DNA of 31,811 nucleotides from Reticulitermes lucifugus (lineage: Eukaryota > Arthropoda > Insecta > Blattodea > Rhinotermitidae). Each line of letters begins with the position of its first letter. The first letter of the stretch is position 1. Under the pieces are notes generated by a model, which made no database searches, was not told the origin of the DNA, and saw nothing but the letters and a program-made list of their open reading frames with translations. The stretch covers positions 21,848-53,658 of the forward strand of contig JAKCWW010002146.1 in NCBI GenBank assembly GCA_026260175.1, given 5' to 3'. The translations under genes were made by a program, and so were the position numbers. Shown here piece by piece: positions 1-9,400 of the stretch.

Positions 1-210
1 ATTCTTCTCCAGCACCATATTTCAAAACTTTCCAGATACTTCTGATCTATTTTCCGAAGTGTCGACATTTCAGCACCATAAAAACCTTCTGACTACAGCG
101 CTAGAAATTTCTTGCTACTTAACCAAACCTAGTTAACTCTCTGTCCTCAAGTTCTGTACCACTAATACCAGAGCCCCTGTGTTAATCAGAAACTGTGTTC
201 CTCTTTGCAG

Positions 211-493
211 GGGCAGCACTGTACTTGCTGGATCTGTTCTGCAACTCAAACATTCCACTTGTTAGAGAGAAGACAGCAGAACTGCTGGCAAGAATGGGGG
301 CTGATAAGTTAGTGGGACCCAAAGTTCGCCTCACAGTCAATCGCTTCCTGCCCACATTGTTTACAGATGCGATGCGAGAAACACCCCATACTTGTGTTCA
401 TATGTTTGAAGGCACTCATGAAAATCCAGAGCTCATCTGGGATGTGGATGCTCGTCAGAGAGTGTGCAGTGTTATCTCTTCCCTTCGAGAGGA
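211..493 (+). CDS. Rme-8: Rme-8 exon A (internal, first in window)
   Basis: The acceptor is ctctttgcag at 201-210. The protein runs [12 protein letters not shown] to SVISSLRE. Donor choice matters. The GTATGT at 494 leaves two bases (GA) that join the A of the next exon to give ...REEHYVAQ, whereas the alternative GTAACT at 498 would break the frame. I therefore end the exon at 493. Confidence 0.88.
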
Positions 494-3400
494 GTATGTA
501 ACTTGAAACTTGTATGTGGTTTTGTTTTAGAGTTTTTGTGATCATGAAGACGTCTGTCTTCTTGCTGCATGTCATTTGTGTTACTACTGGAAATGCTCCT
601 GTGTCGAGGCATGTTATGTCAGTATGATAATAGGTTCTGTTTGTAATTTGTTGGAAGCAGGGTATTTTAGTAGGTATAGTGACTAGGCTATGGGCTGGAC
701 GATGTAGGGTTCGATTCCTGGCAGGGACAAGATTATTCTATAAACAATCCAGTCAAACACAAAGTAGTTGTGTTTGAGTGGATTGTTTATGGAATAATTG
801 AGAAATAGTTCCTTTGTAAAAGTTGAAATTTTCAACCCAGGTGCCACAGGTACCAGCATAAGGTCAACATTTTTTTACATTTAGCACTTGCAGAGTTGTG
901 CTGTATATCAAACCACGAAGATCACTTGCACTTGGCTTTGTCTGAATGTGAGAATGCATGTCAGAAATGTTTACAGTTGTTTTCATAACATTGTAACCTC
1001 TGATTGCAGACATTATGTGGCCCAGAAACGAAACTCTCAGGTGACATGGCGTTTGCCTGATGATGCCGCATTAGCAGCACCAACTAGATCTGGAGAGCCC
1101 ATTGTGGGTGGTGTGTATTTACGTCTATTTGTAGGCAACCCTGGCTGGGTTGTGCGTCGGCCAAAGGAATTCTTGTCTGAGCTGATGGACACTTGCCTAG
1201 CGCTTATGAACAAGGAGAAGCTAGATGTGAGTAGTGGCCCATGTTGTAGATCTTAATAATGTGGTTATTTAGCCCTTCAAGGCACAGTCATTACTGTGTA
1301 TATCACCTGCTTTAACATTAACCCTTCAAAGCCTAGTGGTTACTTTATGTACCCTCAGGTTTAACATTCAACAAGTCTACATTTTGCCCACAGAGTACAT
1401 TTACATGTTTTTTCATGGACCTCAATAACAGAGCGATTTTTACCTTATACAACAGTAACTGATTGGTTTTTAGAACCGAGATAGAGGGTGTTTACTGTGT
1501 GGTATGACCTGGGTCTTTAAATAAACCAAATTATGTTTTTTGTCTCTGATGGGTTAAAAACTCTGCATTTTGCCCGCAGCGTGTATGGGTTTTGTATGCT
1601 TTTAATAAATTCAGATTTACGTCTGCAGCATTAACTGACTGACATGTATAATATAATGAAGATGTAGTGTTTCTTGTGTCTAGGAACTGGATTTTTAATA
1701 TTACTTGGATGACTTTCATACTTCAAGGAGTTAACTGTCAATCTGAAATGTGGAAGATTTGACCCAGGTTTTATTATGTGGCCACAGTGTGTTACAATAT
1801 TGACTCAGGTTTGTCCATAAATATATGAGAAACCAACTAATAATTTTCATGAAAGGCATTGCATTTTGCAATATGCTATATAGATGTGTTATTGTTTACA
1901 CAACTGTTCATTACTGTATCAGTCGTACAGGAACTTGCAGCATATTTTGGCCGGAAACATTCAGGCGATTCCATTTGGCCTCCATGCTATGGTCCTACAT
2001 TACAAATGATAGTGATAGTAATAAAAATTTCTTACTGCCCAATGGTCTGTTGTTATGTAAAATTCTAGAGCCATACAGTAAATGATGCTAGTGTCAGCTA
2101 GTGTCACTTAAAAATTGCACTACTGGTATGTTGGTAGTATTGAAGGGTAAGAATAAATAAATAAATATTTATGATGTATTTGTTTAAAAATACAACAGTG
2201 TGCTACAATTGAAAATAGTGGTCTTTCATACTGGGATATTTGTCAGTTGGTTCAAAAAACATTAACACCCACTGGCTGCATGCAGGTGGAACTGTTGGAG
2301 ACTGTTACCAGTGCCTTAGTGTGCCTGCTGCAGGCACAACCCTCACTTGCTGACCAGGTGCCATCCCTGGGGCACATCCCACAGCTCTGCAAAAAGATGG
2401 TGACACACCGTCAACAGGGTGCCATTATCAGGGCCACCATCTTGGTGCTGCACCAACTTGCTACAAGTGAGGTATGTATGTTACATGTTGTACCTTTGCA
2501 GCAGGTGTTAGCACCACTATATGTATGTATGTATGTACTTATAATGATTTACTTATTTATTTATTAATTCACTCATTCATTTGTTGCATATAGCAGTGGT
2601 TCTTATACTGTGTCATGACCCCTAGGGTGGTCGCCATTTTTTTTATTTTGTTTTACCTCAAGGTGTGGTAGTTGGGCTCAGACTTTTAAGTATTACTAAG
2701 CTTACAGATCGATTTTCCATGTTTCCTTTGCTTACAGAGGCATAAGGGTTCTATGAATGACCAACGTTATTGTAGGTCTATTCCTTAAATTGTTATTTGT
2801 GTTTATAACATTATTTTTTAATTAAATTTTTAAAAGACATGTATCTGTGTATTTTAAAACTTTCAAGTTTTTCCATTAAAATCAGTCATTTGTCAGAAAT
2901 GTTGATAAACCTCTGTGCCTTGTTTTGATTAAAGTGTAATGTATTTTGAGGATTGGGGTTTTTAATGCAGTTGTAAGTGAACAGAACTCTCATCTGCAGA
3001 GTATAATGACTTGACACTCACTGATCATGTGATAAACTATTATCAGATATTGGCAATCCCTTAACATTAACCACCGATAGTTATGTTTGGATTTCTCTGA
3101 AATATTAGTGTTTCCAGCATCTCCACCAGTGTGGCATGGTAGTACCTTTGTATGTCCACAGTTTCTGGAGTGTGTGTGTAGAAATGTATGACATGTGTTA
3201 GTGAATGTCAATACTTTTATCCATTTTATATGTTTATGTGTTTTTGACTGTTATTTCAATCTGCAATAGCATATGTAAGTCTCGTATTTTATAAGCTGGA
3301 ACTCCTAATACTGCTCTGCAAGGTGGTAATAATAGTAATAATAGTAATAATGTTCAATTCAACGACAAATTAAAGTCCTTGATTAGGAAATTTGAACTCT

Positions 3401-6400
3401 GGGAGACTAAAATGGAAAATGCAAATTTACACATTTTTCCTACTTTGCAATAATTTGTTGAGAGCAGTAATGCACAAATTAGTGAAGATGTGAAAATTTG
3501 TATTCTGAGTCACCTTCCATCTCTGAAATTCCTCTTTGAGAAGTATTTATCACATGTGGAAGTAAACACATTTGATTGGTTAAGAAATCCATTAAATGCT
3601 AAAGTGATGGCTGGTACACTGACTACTACAAAGGAGGGAAAAATACATTGATATCGCTCCTAACGCTCTTTCGAAAATAACATTTTCGACAATGTCTGTC
3701 CCAGAGTATTGGATCAGTTATGAAATCAGTAAAAAGACTTAGGCAAAGATGGCTATGAACATACTGATTCCGTATGCATCATCCCGTTTGTGTTAGTCTG
3801 GGTTTTTCTGCAGTAGCTGCTGTAATGAGCAAAAATTTATCAAAATTAAATGTGGACCAATAAAGTACAGTGGCCTTCTTGAAAGTGAAACCCATATTTC
3901 AGGAATTATGCCAAAGTAAGCAAGCCCATTATTAAAGTAAGTGGTATATTTATTTCTTGCCCAACCATAACTCCAATGAAATAATTAGTTTTCTTCATTG
4001 GGTGGGTGTGGGATGGGTTGAGTAAAAGTGATTTATCATTTTAGGGGGTAACAGTATGGCAAAGGTTGAGAACCCCTGGTATATAGCATGCACTGTTGAC
4101 ATGAGAAATTCATAAACAGTTTTGAGTATCTAATCTCAAGCGAAGAGGAGACTAAAGTCGAGAATAGAACAATGGGTTTGGAAAGATATCACACTGAAGG
4201 AACATGGGGGGTAATTAAGGAGGAAGGTGGAGGCAGATGGTTCCTCCAAAACATTGGCAGATTTAACCATCTTTCTATACATCCCGTTGTGATAATATAT
4301 AAACTATATTAAAATAAACTGTTATTCACAACTAAAATTTACTGTCAGTATTTAGTATTCAATAAAACATGTTTCGGCCTGCTTGGCCATCTTCAGGTAA
4401 TACAAAAAAAATACAAAATACTTCAGAGGTTAATTGCAACATTAAGTTCTAACTTAATAAACACTTTTTAACCAACAGTTGCACTATTAACGTAGATTGT
4501 CACTTAAAATCACTTTAAATGCCCTACATATGTTTCGGTCGTCGAGCGACCATCATCAGGGGCTTCTATATGTGTACCGAAACATATGTAGGGCATTTTA
4601 AGTGATTTTAAGTGACAATCTACGTTAATAGTGCAACTGTTGGTTAAAAAGTGTTTATTAATACCACAATGCACGGTGAACAAAGAGTAAAGTTTCTAAC
4701 TTAATGTTGCAAATGAACTTGAAAGATGTATGTTGGTGTAGAGAGCAGGATTAGTGAGGGTGTGTTATGAATTAATCTAGCTCAGGGTAAAATCCAGCGG
4801 TGGTCTGTTGTGAACCTGGTAAAGAACCTTCAGGTTTAATAAAGGGTGCATTGGTAACTGTCAGCATTTTAAGAAAAGAGCTTATATCATCTGCTGTTTG
4901 TACTGAAAAGCACTGTTTATTTGCCCAAGATATGGTTGCTTTCTTTGTCACTATCAGAACATACAGCAGCAAAAACTTCAAATGATTTCTAAGTTAAGTG
5001 GAGCATGTTATGCTATTAGGTCGATGGTCCATATCAGTAACATTAACACTCTCAAATTAATTTACTATGCATACTTTCATTCTGTTATAAAGTATGGAAT
5101 AATTTTTGGGGGTAACTCTTCCAACAGTGGGAAGGTTTTCATTTTACAAAAGAAAATCATCAGAATTATGGCTGGTGCACAACCCAGAACTTCATGTAGA
5201 AGTCTGTTTAAACAGCTGGAGATTCTGCTTGTTCCATGCCAATATATACTATCATTAATGAACTTCATTGTCAATAATCAGAAAAATTTTCAAACAAATT
5301 CCTTTATACACAATATTAATACAAGGAATAAGCACCATCTTTGTAGACCAAATGCCAACCTATCTTGTTTTCAAAAAAAAAAAGTATATTTTATGCTGGC
5401 ATCAAAATTTTCAACAGTTTACCAAGTAGTCTGACAATCCTTAAGAATGAAAAGGCAAAATTTCAAGTAGCCTTAAGAAAAAACTTAAATTCATACTCCT
5501 TTTACTCTGTAGATGAATTTTTTATGTGTAAAGGTGATCTATAATACTGTTTTGTAAAATGTGTATAGTATTTTACACTGTAAAAATTGTGTATATTTGT
5601 GTATTTACGACTTGTTCCACATCCTATTGTCTTTGTGAAACACTTAATGGATCCATGGAATGTATGTATGTAAAGGAATAACAGTGAAATCAAGAAATTA
5701 CAGTAGAATCCTGATTTAAGGTTTCTTGATTTAAGATTGTCCCTCCTTTTAGGTTAATTTTTTGTGGTCCCAGTCAAAACCACTTATAAATAATGTATAA
5801 TGTTTCCCAGTTTTAGGGTTTTCCCGCATTTAAGACAGAAAAATTCAATCTGTACACTTTTTTTGATCCTCAGTTTAGGATTCATGTTTACAACTTCGGA
5901 GTTGGGGTTGCGTAAATATTGCCATTATTACGCGTGATGGAATTGGAGCAACGAAATCATACACCACAATGACAGATAAATGGGCTCATAGGATGGCTTA
6001 TGCAGTGAAACCCTAATTTTATTTCAGCTTTCAAGTTTTTTTTCATATCCCAGGAAATTAATATAAAATGGGGTTGAAAAAACGTCATCAGGTTTAAATT
6101 TTGAGTGAATAAAATGTTTCTCTAACCACAGTAGTAATTTTCTGTTTAATGCTGACACAACCTCCGTCTAAGATTTTTCTTGATCTGAAGTATGAAAAGC
6201 TTGTCTCCCAGACAAATCTTAAATGTGGATTCTACTGTAAATTTTACTCACATAATTGAAAGAAGAATTGGAAGTGAGGATTCAAATCACATAACTCCAC
6301 TGCAATACTTGCAAATCGCTTTACCAGCCATGGCTATCGTCCATAATGGCAAGAGTGTGGAGTAAATTTTGTAACATCTTTCTATGTTCTCTGTTAAGTC

Positions 6401-9400
6401 CTTGGCAGGAAATGGAGATGTTACCATTTTTATGTATACTACGCGTGTATACGTACCATTTATGACTGTACCACACATGCTGAATGAGGGCAACCCAACT
6501 GTTTTCTAGAGCTCTGTCTGATTGGCCATGCAATTTAAATTTAGTGTTAGTTGGTAATGATAATAATATTAGTGGTTTGTTCCACAGGTCTGCATTCAAG
6601 CCATGGGGCACACAGAGTGCATCAGTCCACTAAAACAAGCCATGCAGGCAAGAAAGGATATGATTGGAGTTGTATGTGAAGCACTGAACAGACTCTTCTC
6701 TACCAACCATGATCAGCTCATCAGTCAGGTAGACGCACGATATTTGCCATCTGTTTCAACCGTGAATTAGTGACATCTGGAGGACCGTTACTGCCTGTGT
6801 TTGCATGTGTCTTACATTCACTCCTCGCCCCAGTCCATCACTTTGGCTGAAGACAAAACTGTTATCACTCTAAATGGGGGATGTCAAAACAAGTGCTTTC
6901 TACATGATTCCCATCTTGTGGCATATGACAATATGTTATCGGGTCAGTGGTTCCTGGTGTTTTGAAGGATCATATTACATTTATCTTCAAGGATCAGGCA
7001 GTCTCAGGACTGCTATATAGAGAAAAATTATATTGTAAATAAATGACACAATATTTAGCATACCATGATGGTATAGTTTTGTTTCAGTAGGTTGAAAGTG
7101 TTTGAAAACACAATGCTGGGGAGGATATTTAAACCTAAGAGCAAGAAAGTGACAGGAGGCTGGAGAAAAATGCATAATGAGGAGCTTCATAATTTGTACC
7201 CCTCATGAAACATTACTAGGATCATCAGATTGAAATGTGTATGAATTTTGGTTGTAAAATGTGAAGGGAAAAGACCTCTTGTAAGATCTAGGCATAGATG
7301 GGAGGATAATATTAAAATTTATCATGGCGAAATTGGGTGGGAGTGTGTGAAATGTCGGGAACCACTCACCCAACCTCCTACATGTCCGACTTGAATCCTC
7401 AACAACACCGCTGTTAAAACCTCAAATCTTGCAAGTGCTTTCTTGCCTACTGTCCAAACTCTTGAGCTTTGCAACAGTTGATACATAGTATGACATTTAA
7501 AGGACGGATGTTGGATATATGTAATGTAACTCTTCAGTGGCTAAATGATAGGTATATCTAACGTGGTGGAAGCTTAACATGTAAGAATGCTGATAATGTT
7601 TTCTTTAGCAGGAAACTCAAACCCATTGCAGGTCTCACCAGAAGGCCTGGTATTAGTCATGAGCAATAATGTCATTCATGCCAGTCCAGACTTCAAGATT
7701 ATGTATGTCCAGAATTGACCTTTGGTAATCATCTGAAGGAAGTGACCAACAAAATACAACAGACTGTTGTCTTGAGTTTGAAACATAGCAAGTTGAGCTG
7801 GGAGTAGTAGTTTTTAACCTGTTTTTCACGCAGATTTCTAAGACTGTATTAGATGAAAGCAGTCACTACTTTCCTCAGTATATGGCATCCCAAAACACCA
7901 GAAGCACTTCAACACAACCACCCAATTACGATCAAGGAAATATACATAATTTTTGCAGTCACAACTCAAATGGGACATGACCAGTGTGGCAGCCTCAAAG
8001 ATGACTGGTTTGGAGAGGAACAATACTGCACTCCATTCTGTCCAAATATGATGGCGTGTGATCACTTCCTCATTCTAAGATTCTGCCATTTTGAAAATAA
8101 TGATCCTCCGAACTGTGATGACCGAGACAGACTTTGGAAAATAAGAAAGATTTTTGGCTCTCTCAACAATAAATTTTGTGAAATATATAACCCAACAGAA
8201 CATAGTGCTGTTGATGAAGTGATCATGTTCTACAAAGGAAGAGTGATTTTTTTGGCAATATATTGTAAAAAAACACAAAAGATTTGGTATAAAAATTTAC
8301 AAACTCTCTGTTCTACATGTATGACATGAATGTATACTTTGTTTGTACATGGAGAATCTTATTATCTCTCAGGCAGTTTTTGTTATATAGAGCAGAAAAT
8401 ATATCTGTTTTTGTGGAAGACTGCAATTTAAAGATACAACCCAGTCCACATTCTAATGGATAGTAGCCAAATCATATAAAGCCTGGGGAAAACTGAAGAC
8501 AGTTAATTCTAGGGCTGACAGTCGTGTCAGCCTGAGAAGATTTTATTGAATCCTGTCGCCGTGAAAACTCCACAAAATACAAAACTGTTGGTAGGATGGG
8601 GGAGAGGAATGACGGCGGCACAGAAAAAGAGATGATGGTGTATGGAAGGAAAGAGGCTATGAAAGGGATGCCTGAACAAGAGTGAGGATGAAGAAACTTT
8701 CAGCATGGAGAAGGGAAGGTGTGGATAGAAGAATGACAGTAGGGTAGACAGGGGATGAGAAAGTAATATAGTAGAAAGCAGGGAAGGAGATACAGATAAA
8801 TGGAATAAAGAAAAGGAAGAAAAATAATTTTCCCCTTGTCATCTTCTATGGGTTATATGCAAGTATGTTTCATATCTTTCAGAATATACGTACATCTGTG
8901 CATTTGCAATTCGAAATAATCTGGTTTGAAGTTACTGTTTAGCCTTGTTAAACTTTGCCATGTTATTAGTATGATTTCCTGCACAGAAACATTAGCCACT
9001 TCTGCTCTGAAGAATACCATTGTTTAACAGTATCGATGAAAAAAATATTCTGTAGGGTTTTCTTTATTAATTAAAATTATTCGTGGTCTTTCATCAGTGG
9101 AAGTTAAGTCCAAGTTACCATTGATGCTATATGCACACAAAAGAAGGTAAGGTAAAGGTAAAGCAATCCCCATTACAGGCCCTTAGGGTTCCAGGAGGTT
9201 AGGGCTCCCAGATTTCTAGACAGTCAGCACATGAAGGTGGTAAGGTGTCAGCCCTACGCACCGGCCGCCTTTACCCCCCAGGAAATATTCCTGGTACTCA
9301 TTTCTGTTAGAGGCTGAGTCGATCCCAGGGCCGTAGTGCAGCCGGAAGGATTATGTCAATGAAAAATTCCAATGACACCATTGGGAATCGAACCCGCGAG

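Noticed and set aside
4772-4985. Short open frames on both strands upstream of the LINE fragment
   Set aside because: They overlap each other and have no similarity. LINE homology begins only at about 4980.
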